Positions 8,937 through 16,959 of a DNA stretch of 64,000 bases are shown piece after piece (positions within the stretch are counted from its first letter, which is position 1; each line of letters begins with the position of its first letter). The position numbers were made by a program, and so were the translations under genes. Source of the DNA: Ammoniphilus resinae (GTDB taxonomy: Bacteria > Bacillota > Bacilli > Aneurinibacillales > RAOX-1); assembly GCF_017873965.1 (NCBI RefSeq), contig NZ_JAGGKT010000007.1, forward strand, positions 124,001 through 188,000. The letters are read 5' to 3'. The notes below the pieces were generated by a model. It did not search any database and was not told the DNA's origin. It saw only the letters and a list, made by a program, of their open reading frames with translations.

Positions 8937-10406
8937 ATGACGATGGATTCGACTAAGCTTTCCCCCAATCGTATTTTGGCAGGCGTTGTTACAGGGTATT
9001 TTATGGTTCAGCTGGCCTTGGTGCCTGTTGCAGCGATGCTGCCAACACTTGCTACCGAATTTGAAGTGGACGTGGGACTTATTGGATGGGTCATGACGAT
9101 TTATTTGCTTTCATTAACAGGTTTTCAATTGTTTGGTGGTCGTATGGGAGATCAATTATCCCACCAACGTGTATTTAAAGCAGGGCTAATTATTTTTGGT
9201 CTTTCCTCACTCTTAGCGGGATTGTCAGCAAGTTATTGGCAAATGGTTCTGTGGCGTGCTTTACAAGGTATTGGCGCTGCCATGCTGGCAGGAAACAGTA
9301 TGGCGATCGTTCATAAAGCATTTGATTCTAAGGACCGCGGGAAAGCAATCGGATGGCTGACCTCTGCAGCAGCATTTGGCTCCTTATTGGGGATTATTAT
9401 TGGCTCTTTATTTACCCACTATTTAAGTTGGAGATTGGTATTCTTTTTAGGCATTCCTCTTTCTTTAATTAGTCTGTTTTTATTGAAAGGCAAGGAGGAA
9501 AAGGTAGCCAATGGAAATTGGCGTAACATCGATTTCCCGGGTGGAATTATGTTGTACCTGTTGTTGGTTTGCTTTTCCATGTCGTTTGCATCTGGACACA
9601 AAGGACATGGAGGGGGTGGGGAACCCACCAATACAGCTGTTTCCATCAGTTCCTTGATACGTTGGGAGTATTTAGCAGCCATGGTGCTGTGCTTTGTATT
9701 GTTAGTTTGGATTGAAAAGCGATCGCAAAATCCCTTAGTCATCTTTCATCAATTCAAGAATAAACAATTTACAGGTGCGGTATCTGCTAATTTTATTCTG
9801 CATTTTGTTATGATTTGTGTGGTTTTCTTTATTCCTTTTATTGTCGAACAGGGACTAGGGAAAACTGCCATATTTACAGCAGCTGTCCTTTTGTCTGTTG
9901 AATTTATGAATGCTATTTTCCCCCCTATAGCCAGTTCCTTTTATCATCGTTTTCAATGGTATTGGCTGCGTCCTTTGGGGATGGGTGTCATCGCAACCGG
10001 ACTATGTGCTTACTACTTTTTAGTTGATCATACCGGTGTGCCAGGCTTAATCTTGTTAGGAGGTTGGATTGGCATTGGCATGGGGATTTTCTGGTCAATT
10101 AATAATCATGTAATCATGACCTCTCTCGATGATGAGTACCGCGGGTTTGCTTCTGGCATGCTTGAAACGACAAGGCAATCGGGGCATACATTGGCATCTG
10201 GGATCTCCGCCGTTGCAATGAGTTTTGCTTTGAATCAACAGCTGACCCAGGATATTACCGTCCTTGACTCGCTGTATGTTGGAACCAAGTATATTTTGTT
10301 GATTGGCACAGTCACGGCAACTGTTGGCTTGTTATTTACCTTTATGAAAAACAAGCCAAAGGAGCAATTGGTTCATAAAGATGATAGGATTTCAGCCGAG
10401 ATCTGA
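8937..10406 (+). CDS. MFS transporter, DHA2 (EmrB/QacA-like) family
   Basis: A 489-residue membrane protein with about 14 hydrophobic segments, the size and layout of the DHA2 drug:H+ antiporter group. The loop 2-3 motif appears as GGRMGDQLSHQRVFKAG near residue 65, and the motif C area as AAAFGSLLGIIIGSLFTHYLSWR. A His/Gly-rich cytoplasmic loop (GHKGHGGGG) sits mid-protein. The gene is single, with its own terminator, placed after the catabolic operon, so it may export the substrate or a toxic intermediate. An AGAGGAG site precedes the ATG. Substrate unknown; multidrug resistance is equally possible. Confidence 0.85.
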   Translation: MTMDSTKLSPNRILAGVVTGYFMVQLALVPVAAMLPTLATEFEVDVGLIGWVMTIYLLSLTGFQLFGGRMGDQLSHQRVFKAGLIIFGLSSLLAGLSASYWQMVLWRALQGIGAAMLAGNSMAIVHKAFDSKDRGKAIGWLTSAAAFGSLLGIIIGSLFTHYLSWRLVFFLGIPLSLISLFLLKGKEEKVANGNWRNIDFPGGIMLYLLLVCFSMSFASGHKGHGGGGEPTNTAVSISSLIRWEYLAAMVLCFVLLVWIEKRSQNPLVIFHQFKNKQFTGAVSANFILHFVMICVVFFIPFIVEQGLGKTAIFTAAVLLSVEFMNAIFPPIASSFYHRFQWYWLRPLGMGVIATGLCAYYFLVDHTGVPGLILLGGWIGIGMGIFWSINNHVIMTSLDDEYRGFASGMLETTRQSGHTLASGISAVAMSFALNQQLTQDITVLDSLYVGTKYILLIGTVTATVGLLFTFMKNKPKEQLVHKDDRISAEI

Positions 10407-10412
10407 TAGAGA

Positions 10413-10457
10413 AAAATCCCTAGAAACGTTTCCTGGGTGGAAATATCTAGGGATTTT
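10413..10457 (+). terminator. Rho-independent terminator after the MFS gene
   Basis: AAAATCCCTAGA (10413-10424) pairs with TCTAGGGATTTT (10446-10457), giving a 12-base perfect stem with A and T flanks that could work in both directions. Confidence 0.75.
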
Positions 10458-10524
10458 GATTTGTTTGGAAGCTCATAAATAATGAGACTTTTCGTGTATA
10501 TCCAACAAGAATTGAGAGGTGGGG

Positions 10525-12105
10525 GTGACGGTGATTACTAAAAGAAAAAATGGTTGGTTGCCCTTTTTTCTTTTGTTGCTCATTCTTTTTCCACAACAGG
10601 TCTTTGCTCACGCGAAATTGGAGAAAGCATATCCTGGGCCCGACAGTCAACTTTCTGCTTCTCCAAGTGAAATTACCCTGACATTTAATGAACGGTTGGA
10701 GAGAGAGCTGTATTATATTCAAGTTTTTGATGGCCATGGAGTGTCGGTGACGGAGAATTTAACAGAAATGAGCCGAGACCAAAGGGAATTGGTTTTGCCG
10801 CTTCCTCCGTTAAAAGATGATCACTACACTGTTACCTACCGTGTGATATCTGCGGACGGACATACCATTCGCGGAACCTATGTGATGAATGTGGGGGAGA
10901 TTGCCCCTGTTGCTACGACTGGGCTCGTTGAAATTTATAAGGATGCTTCTGTCCGGGCGGCGGTTTTTGGGGTGCGAATCTTTTATTTCCTTCTCCTTTT
11001 GTTCTTGACAGGTTTGATTCTTTGGGGGACCTATTTTTCGTTTCGATCGAGGGAATTCTCTGATGAATATAAAAAGGAAACCAAAGATGCGCAGGTGCTT
11101 TTTTTAGTTGCCCTTTTTGTACTGACCTTCGTTCAAATGGGGGAAGTATTGACCGACTGGAAGTTTGCAGGTATGGTGGACTTTTTATTCAAAACAATGA
11201 CAGGAGGATCTCTGATTTTTTCTTTAGCTCTTTCTCTTGCAGGTTTTGCTGTTTTACATCGGAGATGGTGGATTGACGGGGGATGGGCTCTTTCTCTTTT
11301 ATTTGCCAAATCCTTGAATGGCCACGCTGTGGGTTTTGATCCTCCATTTTTGACAATACCATTAAATTTTATTCACTTACTGTCTGCTGCATTATGGGTC
11401 GGGGGACTGTTTTACCTGCTGCTTTTTTGGAAAGGTCACCAGGAACAGGTGGTTGGCTTTTTACCTGTCTTTTCAAGAACAGCGGTTGTCAGTATCGTTG
11501 TTTTGACGCTTACCGGATCATTGTCCTCTATTATCTATTTGCCCAAATTGAGCTACTTGGTTGAAACCCTCTGGGGAATCTTATTATTGGTAAAATTGGC
11601 GTTGGTAGGGTTCGTTATTGTTGTGGGGGCTATTATTCGACAAAGGATGAAAAAGAATTTGGTGGACCAACTCCAAACTTGGATAAAGGTTGATTTGTGT
11701 TTGATGATACTAATCGTTGGTATCGTAGGGGTGTTTACCTATCTTAGCCCATCTCCTTCTAATAAACCATTGTATTGGGAGGAACGGATAGAAGTTGCTC
11801 GAATAACTACCCAAATCACACCCAATGCCCCTGGTGTCAATCAGTTTCGTGTAAACATTTCCATTAATAAAAAAGAAGTGAAGATGAAGGACGTAACCAT
11901 GTTCTTAAGCTATCTTGAAAATCCTCAAATTGCTCCGATTGAAGTTCCGTTTTCATCTGAGCAACTTATAGCGGGAAGGGATGAATACGAGTTGAACAGT
12001 GTCGGAGCGTATTTGCCGTTTGCCGGTCGCTGGATGGTTGAAGTAAGAATAATGGATGGGGAGGACAATGAAACCGTGTCTAAGAAAGAATTTACAATTT
12101 ATTGA
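10525..12105 (+). CDS. CopC-CopD fusion copper protein (YcnJ-like)
   Basis: A copper-handling membrane protein joining an extracytoplasmic CopC domain to a CopD membrane domain, the layout of Bacillus YcnJ. The signal peptide ends FPQQVFA, and the mature protein begins with His (HAKLEKAYP), the usual CopC copper ligand. A later VISADGHTIRGTY supplies the Asp and His of the CopC site. About eight hydrophobic segments follow, then an extracytoplasmic C-terminal tail of roughly 120 residues. Three in-frame GTG codons (10519, 10525, 10531) compete as start. The AGAGGTG site overlaps the first, so 10525 or 10531 is right. It heads a three-gene operon with a molybdopterin oxidoreductase. Confidence 0.87.
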   Translation: MTVITKRKNGWLPFFLLLLILFPQQVFAHAKLEKAYPGPDSQLSASPSEITLTFNERLERELYYIQVFDGHGVSVTENLTEMSRDQRELVLPLPPLKDDHYTVTYRVISADGHTIRGTYVMNVGEIAPVATTGLVEIYKDASVRAAVFGVRIFYFLLLLFLTGLILWGTYFSFRSREFSDEYKKETKDAQVLFLVALFVLTFVQMGEVLTDWKFAGMVDFLFKTMTGGSLIFSLALSLAGFAVLHRRWWIDGGWALSLLFAKSLNGHAVGFDPPFLTIPLNFIHLLSAALWVGGLFYLLLFWKGHQEQVVGFLPVFSRTAVVSIVVLTLTGSLSSIIYLPKLSYLVETLWGILLLVKLALVGFVIVVGAIIRQRMKKNLVDQLQTWIKVDLCLMILIVGIVGVFTYLSPSPSNKPLYWEERIEVARITTQITPNAPGVNQFRVNISINKKEVKMKDVTMFLSYLENPQIAPIEVPFSSEQLIAGRDEYELNSVGAYLPFAGRWMVEVRIMDGEDNETVSKKEFTIY

Positions 12106-12128
12106 AATTAGTTCAGGAGGAATGGGCC

Positions 12129-13235
12129 TTGTCATTTAAAAAGGTAAAAATGATTCATCATTTGCATGTTCTTTTTGTATGCTTGCTTCTATTCACAGGT
12201 ATTCTCCTTTATTTTGCAGGCATTCCTTGGATTTCAAAAATGTTAATGAGGAATATACATCTTGGCATTGCCGTAGGATACATAGTGCTCCTGCTTTATT
12301 CTCTGTTGCCAGTCTATCAATATAAAAAAAAGTTGGGAAAGTCTGCAGGTAAACAATGGCATATCCTATTTATTTATCTATTCTCCTTGCTGTGGTTGCT
12401 TTCTGGATTTATTCTTTGGATCAACCATCCCGCAATTTTGGATTATCGGATCATTGCTTTGCAGCTTCATGATTGGATAAGTGTGGTCATTATTCCTTGG
12501 GTCCTCATCCATGTCTATTGGAAAAAACGGGGAGTTCCGTTCATCGGGAGGCATAGAATAAAGGGGATTGAACAAGCCTTATCGGAAAGGTTGCTTACCA
12601 GAAGAGAATGGCTTGTTCTTGCAACAGGGACAGGATTATCCATGGTAATTGCTGCTTCCTTGAAATGGTTTAAACCCTTCTTGGAGCCATGGGAAACCGT
12701 TCGGGCAGTAGGAATGGCAAGAAAAGGGTATTTTCGTATCTATACGGTTACCTCGAAAAATCCCTCATTTGATCCAAAAAGTTGGAAACTGACCCTTGAT
12801 GGTTTGGTTGACTCCCCTCAGCAGTTTTATTATTCCGATCTGACAGCGATGGAATGGCGGACCATTACCCGTGACTTCCACTGTGTCACGGGTTGGAGTG
12901 TATTCAATGTAACGTGGAGTGGGATACCGTTTGTAAGCTTAATAAATATTGCCCAACCCAAGCAGGAGGGGAGATTTGTAAAAATCTATTCTGCAGATGG
13001 GGTTTATACTGAAACCTATACAATCGAACAATTGGCGAATCAAGATGTTTTACTTGCATTTCAATTGGATGATCAGCCATTAATTCAAAGCCAAGGGGCT
13101 CCTTGTCGTCTTATTCATCCCAAGATGTACGGATATAAATCAATTAAATGGGTTAATCGAATCGAAATTACGAGTGAGAGAGGCAAGGGGTATTGGGAGG
13201 CATTAGAAAATTATGATTTGGATGGCTATATTTAA
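12129..13235 (+). CDS. Membrane-anchored molybdopterin (sulfite oxidase-type) oxidoreductase with N-terminal haem-like domain
   Basis: A 368-residue two-domain protein. Residues 1-145 form about four membrane helices with paired histidines (MIHHLHVLF, RNIHLGI, QLHDWISV, VLIHVYW), like a cytochrome b-type haem domain. A twin-arginine segment TRREWLVLATGTGLS (Arg158, Arg159) comes next. Residues 195-360 then form a sulfite-oxidase-fold molybdopterin domain with the Mo-ligand Cys252 in RDFHCVTGWSVFNVTWSG. The TTG at 12129 is preceded at ideal distance by CAGGAGG, so longer readings from 12102 are unlikely. MsrP (YedY) normally uses a separate haem subunit MsrQ; here both functions may sit in one chain. 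The substrate is unknown; an oxidised-methionine or S/N-oxide reductase is possible. Confidence 0.82.
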   Translation: MSFKKVKMIHHLHVLFVCLLLFTGILLYFAGIPWISKMLMRNIHLGIAVGYIVLLLYSLLPVYQYKKKLGKSAGKQWHILFIYLFSLLWLLSGFILWINHPAILDYRIIALQLHDWISVVIIPWVLIHVYWKKRGVPFIGRHRIKGIEQALSERLLTRREWLVLATGTGLSMVIAASLKWFKPFLEPWETVRAVGMARKGYFRIYTVTSKNPSFDPKSWKLTLDGLVDSPQQFYYSDLTAMEWRTITRDFHCVTGWSVFNVTWSGIPFVSLINIAQPKQEGRFVKIYSADGVYTETYTIEQLANQDVLLAFQLDDQPLIQSQGAPCRLIHPKMYGYKSIKWVNRIEITSERGKGYWEALENYDLDGYI

Positions 13236-13953
13236 ACAGAAACGCTTTATTTGGATGACAATACTTTGCATGTTTTTCTGGTCAGTGACTGGATGGGCAG
13301 TTTTTTCGGCGATGCCTAGTGGGGTAAAGCAAAATTGGAACGAGGTTAATTCGGCATTGGAACATATGCAGGAGTGGAATTCCTATCAAACTACAGAAAA
13401 CGTAATAGTAGATGGCCAGGAGGTAGTGAGTTTAATAGGGAGCATCCAACATATTCCCAAGCAAAGCCGTTTTCAAACGAACATCCGCTTGAATGACAAG
13501 GATACCTTTCAATTTGAAGCATATATTCAGGATAAAATGATTTATCTCTATGACCCCTCTACGCCTAAATGGGTTCAGATGTCTATGAGACACCCAACGG
13601 CAGGGGAGTTAAATGCAATGACGGATAACTTGAACTTCTGGGTGTTACTTCTTTCCTATGCCAAGTCGGTGGAAAAGAGCCAAGAAGCGGAGGGCTACCT
13701 GCGTTATAGAGTGTTACTGAATCCTTTTGCAGAATCCATTCATGGTATACTTTTTGAAGGAGACCAAGGGTATTTAGAGTTTGTCTTAGAAAAACAAACA
13801 GGGAATATTATTGAAGCACAATTAATCTCCAAACATAAAAACCTGTTTTCAAATCTTAAAAATGCAACATACACTGCTCGATTCTCCTCCATCAACCAAG
13901 TAGAATCATTAAATGTACCAAAAGAGGCTTACCGAGGAGAAAAGTTAGATTGA
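13213..13953 (+). CDS. Secreted or membrane-anchored protein of unknown function
   Basis: A 246-residue product with one N-terminal hydrophobic segment (about residues 12-32, IWMTILCMFFWSVTGWAVFSA) and then a soluble beta-rich domain. Sequences such as YLYDPSTPKWVQMS and the overall pattern resemble the LppX/LolA-like proteins of Bacillota, but I do not recognise a named family. It overlaps the molybdopterin gene by 23 bases, so it belongs to the operon and may be an exported partner. The ATG at 13213 has GGGAGG 12 bases before it; ATG 13222 is an alternative. Confidence 0.7.
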   Translation: MIWMAIFKQKRFIWMTILCMFFWSVTGWAVFSAMPSGVKQNWNEVNSALEHMQEWNSYQTTENVIVDGQEVVSLIGSIQHIPKQSRFQTNIRLNDKDTFQFEAYIQDKMIYLYDPSTPKWVQMSMRHPTAGELNAMTDNLNFWVLLLSYAKSVEKSQEAEGYLRYRVLLNPFAESIHGILFEGDQGYLEFVLEKQTGNIIEAQLISKHKNLFSNLKNATYTARFSSINQVESLNVPKEAYRGEKLD

Positions 13954-13970
13954 CTCCGTTATTCTATAAA

Positions 13971-14007
13971 AAAGAACCGTCCCTAGAATTGATAGAGACG
14001 GTTCTTT
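13971..14007. terminator. Bidirectional terminator between convergent genes
   Basis: AAAGAACCGTC (13971-13981) pairs with GACGGTTCTTT (13997-14007), flanked by A-rich and T-rich runs. It can end the operon from 10525 and the minus-strand gene at 14017. Confidence 0.8.
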
Positions 14008-14016
14008 ATATATAAC

Positions 14017-14895
14017 TTATTTAAGGTTACCCCATTCTTGATATAATTTAAATACAGATGCTACGTCCTCATCCCCTAGACCTTTATTTGTTGACGTAGT
14101 AAACATTTGTTTTGCAAGACCCAATGCAGGGGTAACAACTTTAAGGCTTTCCGCAAGGTTGTAGGCTAATCCCAAATCTTTATTCATCAAAGCCACTGCG
14201 AATTGAACAGAATAATCTTCTTCAATTAGTTTTCCGGATTTCATTTCAACCATTCTGCTATTGGCACCACCTGCTGCAACAACAGAAAGAAACTTTTCCA
14301 GATCTAAATTACTTTTTTGGGCCATTGTCATCCCTTCTGACAGAGCAAGAAGGGAAATCCCAACCATGGTATTACTAATTAATTTTGTTGTAGCGCCTGC
14401 ACCACTTTCTCCCATATAGACCCATGATTTTCCCATAGATTTAAAGAGAACTTCAGACTTCTCGTAGGCGTCTTTTGATCCACCAACCATAAAGCCAAGA
14501 ATTCCGTCTTTCGCTTGTGGAGCAGAGCCTGTCACTGGTGCATCAAGGAATTGTACGTCTCTTTCAGCAAAGATCTGGTGAAGTTCGCGACTAGTTAAGG
14601 GGGAGACAGTACTTGAATCGATAATAATTTGACCAGGCTTAACACCCTCAATTACTCCATTTTCACCAAGGAGAACTTCTTTTAGTTGTTGATCTGCACT
14701 TAACATCGTAATAATGGCATCTGAATGTTGAGCAACCTCGAAGGGGCTTGATACCACCTTGGCTCCTTTTTCTTTAAAGGGAAGGGCCTTTTCCGCTGTA
14801 CGGTTCCATACAACTAAAGAAAATCCATCTTTCAATAAATTATCAGCCATTCCAGCTCCCATCGTCCCTAATCCAATCATCCCTATTGTTTTCAT
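14017..14895 (-). CDS. 3-hydroxyisobutyrate dehydrogenase-family oxidoreductase
   Basis: A 292-residue NAD(P)-dependent beta-hydroxyacid dehydrogenase. GMIGLGTMGAGMADNLL at the N-terminus is the dinucleotide site. DAPVTGSAPQAKDG near residue 120 is the substrate-binding motif, and the catalytic Lys lies in GAGATTKLISNT near residue 170. On the minus strand AAAGGAG precedes the ATG at 14895; an upstream in-frame extension to 14946 lacks a ribosome site. Enzymes here oxidise 3-hydroxyisobutyrate, tartronate semialdehyde or related acids; the specific substrate is unclear. Two palindromes lie 50-90 bases upstream. With the acyl-CoA dehydrogenase and crotonase nearby, a branched-acid route is possible. 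Confidence 0.85.
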   Translation of the reverse strand: MKTIGMIGLGTMGAGMADNLLKDGFSLVVWNRTAEKALPFKEKGAKVVSSPFEVAQHSDAIITMLSADQQLKEVLLGENGVIEGVKPGQIIIDSSTVSPLTSRELHQIFAERDVQFLDAPVTGSAPQAKDGILGFMVGGSKDAYEKSEVLFKSMGKSWVYMGESGAGATTKLISNTMVGISLLALSEGMTMAQKSNLDLEKFLSVVAAGGANSRMVEMKSGKLIEEDYSVQFAVALMNKDLGLAYNLAESLKVVTPALGLAKQMFTTSTNKGLGDEDVASVFKLYQEWGNLK

Positions 14896-14948
14896 GCTTG
14901 ACTCTCCTTTAATAGTAGATTTGTCTGTGATTGCAAAGAAGTACAAAT

Positions 14949-14987
14949 TGTAAACCTTTACAAAAATAAAAAGTTAAAAGGTTTGCA
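14949..14987. promoter_or_regulatory. Pair of LacI-type operator-like sites before the dehydrogenase gene
   Basis: TGTAAACCTTTACA (14949-14962) is a near-perfect palindrome. TTAAAAGGTTTGCA (14974-14987) is an inverted, weaker copy that reads TGCAAACCTTTTAA on the other strand. Both resemble TGCAAACGTTTACG at 2322, suggesting one regulator, possibly the LacI protein at 7804. Confidence 0.4.
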
Positions 14988-15088
14988 CTTCAATTAAATT
15001 ACATTCTATTATACCTTTTTAAGAGAACAATCGTCTAGAGATTAATAGGAGGAGTCGCAAAAAATGAGTATGAGGATAACATGATAGA

Positions 15089-15134
15089 AAAGAAGAAGAT
15101 GCTCGAAAGAAAATACGAGCATCTTCTTCTTTTT
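15089..15134 (-). terminator. Rho-independent terminator of the minus-strand acyl-CoA dehydrogenase gene
   Basis: A 16-base perfect stem (AAGAAGAAGATGCTCG with its complement), with a T-rich tract on the minus-strand exit side, immediately after the acyl-CoA dehydrogenase stop. Confidence 0.8.
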
Positions 15135-16280
15135 CTATTGATATTGCTTTAGCACATGTCGCGCAATAATCACGCGCTGGATTTGGTTGGTTCCTTCATA
15201 GATTTGCGGCAGTTTGGCATCGCGGTACATTCTTTCCACTGGATATTCCTTAGTATAGCCGTATCCGCCATGGATTTGCACGGCATTCGTTGAGATCTCC
15301 TGGGCAATATCGGAAGCATAGAGCTTTGCGATCGCCGCTTCTTTTGAATAGGGGCGGCCCTGGTCTTTTAAATAACAAGCTTTATAGATGAGAAGTCGTG
15401 CTGCCTCGATTTTTGCTTCGGCGTCGGCAATCATAAACTGGATCGCTTGATAATTGCTAATCGTCTTTCCAAAGGCTTCCCGCTGTAAAGCATATTTAAT
15501 AGATTGATCCAATGCACCTTGGGCGATCCCTAATGCCAAGGAAGCTATCACAATTCGGCCATTATCAAATGAACCCATGGCATACTTGAAGCCTTCCCCT
15601 TCGTGGCCAATCAAATTTTCCATAGGTACGGTGCAGTCTTCGTAAATAATAGAGGAGGTTCCAATTCCGCGAATCCCCATTAGTTTTTCTTTTTTGCCAA
15701 CTTGAAGCCCTGGACGATCCCGTTCAACTAAAATAGCAGAAATGCCGCGATGCCCAGGCTGTTCGTTTGTCCGAGCCATGGTAACGTAGACATCACCTAG
15801 TGTCCCCATCGTAATAAATTGCTTGGTTCCATTGATTATAAACTGATCACCTTCCCTGACGGCACGGGTTTTTAAAGACGCAAGGTCTGTCCCGCCGCTT
15901 GGTTCGGTAGCAGAAATACAACAAATAACTTCTCCGCGTCCAATGGCAGCGACATATTTTTCCTTTTGTTCTTCCGAAGCAAAACGCACAAGGAAGTCAC
16001 TTTGTAATTTAGAGGTGAGTACAGCGTTGGACATTGCAGCAGATACCTTTGCTAATTCTTCAAGCATAATGCTGCAGCTAATATGATCTGCTCCAATGCC
16101 TCCATACTTTTCTGGCAATGTTAAGGAAATAAAACCAAGTTCAGCCATTTGTCTCCAAATATCTTTCGGAAATTCATCCGATTCATCAATTTCAGCCGCA
16201 CGTGGAGCCACGACTTCTTGCGCAAACTGGCGAACTGTCTCACGAATCATTTTCTGTTCTTCGTTCAATTCAAAGATCAT
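15135..16280 (-). CDS. Acyl-CoA dehydrogenase (region B)
   Basis: A 381-residue FAD acyl-CoA dehydrogenase starting [20 protein letters not shown]. Later motifs are [20 protein letters not shown] near residue 125 and the catalytic-base segment [18 protein letters not shown] near the C-terminus. This pattern is shared by short-chain and branched-chain enzymes. GGAGGAG precedes the ATG on the minus strand. It is divergent from the MaoC gene at 16507, and the 226-base region between them holds a promoter and two palindromes, so both directions may be co-regulated. It partners the region B crotonase and CoA-transferase. Its terminator isolates it from the dehydrogenase gene at 14017. Confidence 0.92.
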   Translation of the reverse strand: MIFELNEEQKMIRETVRQFAQEVVAPRAAEIDESDEFPKDIWRQMAELGFISLTLPEKYGGIGADHISCSIMLEELAKVSAAMSNAVLTSKLQSDFLVRFASEEQKEKYVAAIGRGEVICCISATEPSGGTDLASLKTRAVREGDQFIINGTKQFITMGTLGDVYVTMARTNEQPGHRGISAILVERDRPGLQVGKKEKLMGIRGIGTSSIIYEDCTVPMENLIGHEGEGFKYAMGSFDNGRIVIASLALGIAQGALDQSIKYALQREAFGKTISNYQAIQFMIADAEAKIEAARLLIYKACYLKDQGRPYSKEAAIAKLYASDIAQEISTNAVQIHGGYGYTKEYPVERMYRDAKLPQIYEGTNQIQRVIIARHVLKQYQ

Positions 16281-16334
16281 GTTCTATCTCCTCCAGATTC
16301 GTTGCAAAGTAGGGGTGAAATTCAGGCTCATTAT

Positions 16335-16371
16335 AACCTGTGCTAAATATTCAGTCAATATAGCAAAGGTT
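16335..16371. repeat. Imperfect inverted repeat in the divergent promoter region
   Basis: AACCTGTGCTA and TAGCAAAGGTT are arms around a 15-base AT-rich centre, between the divergent acyl-CoA dehydrogenase and MaoC genes. It may be a regulator site for the minus-strand gene. Confidence 0.35.
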
Positions 16372-16391
16372 AATATTTAATATTATACGAA

Positions 16392-16419
16392 TTGACATAA
16401 AAATTAAATAATGTATATT
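16392..16419 (+). promoter_or_regulatory. Putative sigma-A promoter of the region B plus-strand operon
   Basis: TTGACA (16392-16397), a 16-base spacer and TATATT (16414-16419) lie about 90 bases before the MaoC gene. The -35 is a perfect match to consensus. Confidence 0.6.
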
Positions 16420-16461
16420 AATATTGAGAGGGAATAAATATCTATTTAATCTCAGAAATAT

Positions 16462-16475
16462 TGAATACGTATTCA
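16462..16475. promoter_or_regulatory. 14-base perfect palindrome, probable operator
   Basis: TGAATACGTATTCA sits 43-56 bases downstream of the -10 and 31 bases before the MaoC start. Perfect symmetry and the TGAAT/ATTCA arms resemble TetR-family (FadR-like) operators of fatty-acid genes in Bacillus. No TetR gene is present in the window. Confidence 0.45.
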
Positions 16476-16506
16476 TAACTTTGATTGACGAGAGGAGCGG
16501 TTTGCG

Positions 16507-16923
16507 ATGGGGAAAATTCCTTTGGAAATTGACGAACAGGTTAGTTTCAGTAAAACGATTGGTGAGGCGGACGTGTATATGTTTGCCGGGATTACTGGTG
16601 ACTTGAGCCCTAATCATGTGAATGAAGATTATATGAGTAAAACGCAGTATAAGAAAAGAATTGCACACGGCGTTTTGTCCATTGGTTTTGCTTCTACGAC
16701 CTCGACATTGATGCAGCAGAAAACAGATATGACTGCAGTTTCTTACGGATATGACCGGATTCGTTTTATTAAACCGATCTTTATCGGTGACACCATCACC
16801 GTAACCTACACCATTGCAGAAATTGATCAGGAAAATTTAAAAACAAAAGCGAATATTGAAGTGGTTAACCAAGATGGTGAACTATGTACAGTAGGACAGC
16901 ATATTCTAAAGTTTTTTGAGTAG
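16507..16923 (+). CDS. MaoC-family dehydratase (region B)
   Basis: A 138-residue single hot-dog hydratase resembling the product at 1882 more than that at 7253. The motif reads TGDLSPNHVNEDYMSKTQYKKR followed by AHGVLSIGF, keeping the Asp and His pair near residues 36 and 41. GAGAGGAG precedes the ATG. It begins the region B operon, 36 bases ahead of the CoA-transferase gene, downstream of a good promoter and a 14-base palindrome. Predicted role: hydration of an enoyl-CoA-like intermediate; substrate unknown. Confidence 0.85.
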   Translation: MGKIPLEIDEQVSFSKTIGEADVYMFAGITGDLSPNHVNEDYMSKTQYKKRIAHGVLSIGFASTTSTLMQQKTDMTAVSYGYDRIRFIKPIFIGDTITVTYTIAEIDQENLKTKANIEVVNQDGELCTVGQHILKFFE

Positions 16924-16959
16924 ATCGGCTTGAGCTTAAAGATAAGAAGGGATGATCGC

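Noticed and set aside
10423-10432. GAAACGTTTC palindrome resembling a LacI or cre operator
   Set aside because: It lies inside the terminator region after the MFS gene with no gene start close by, so it is probably coincidental.
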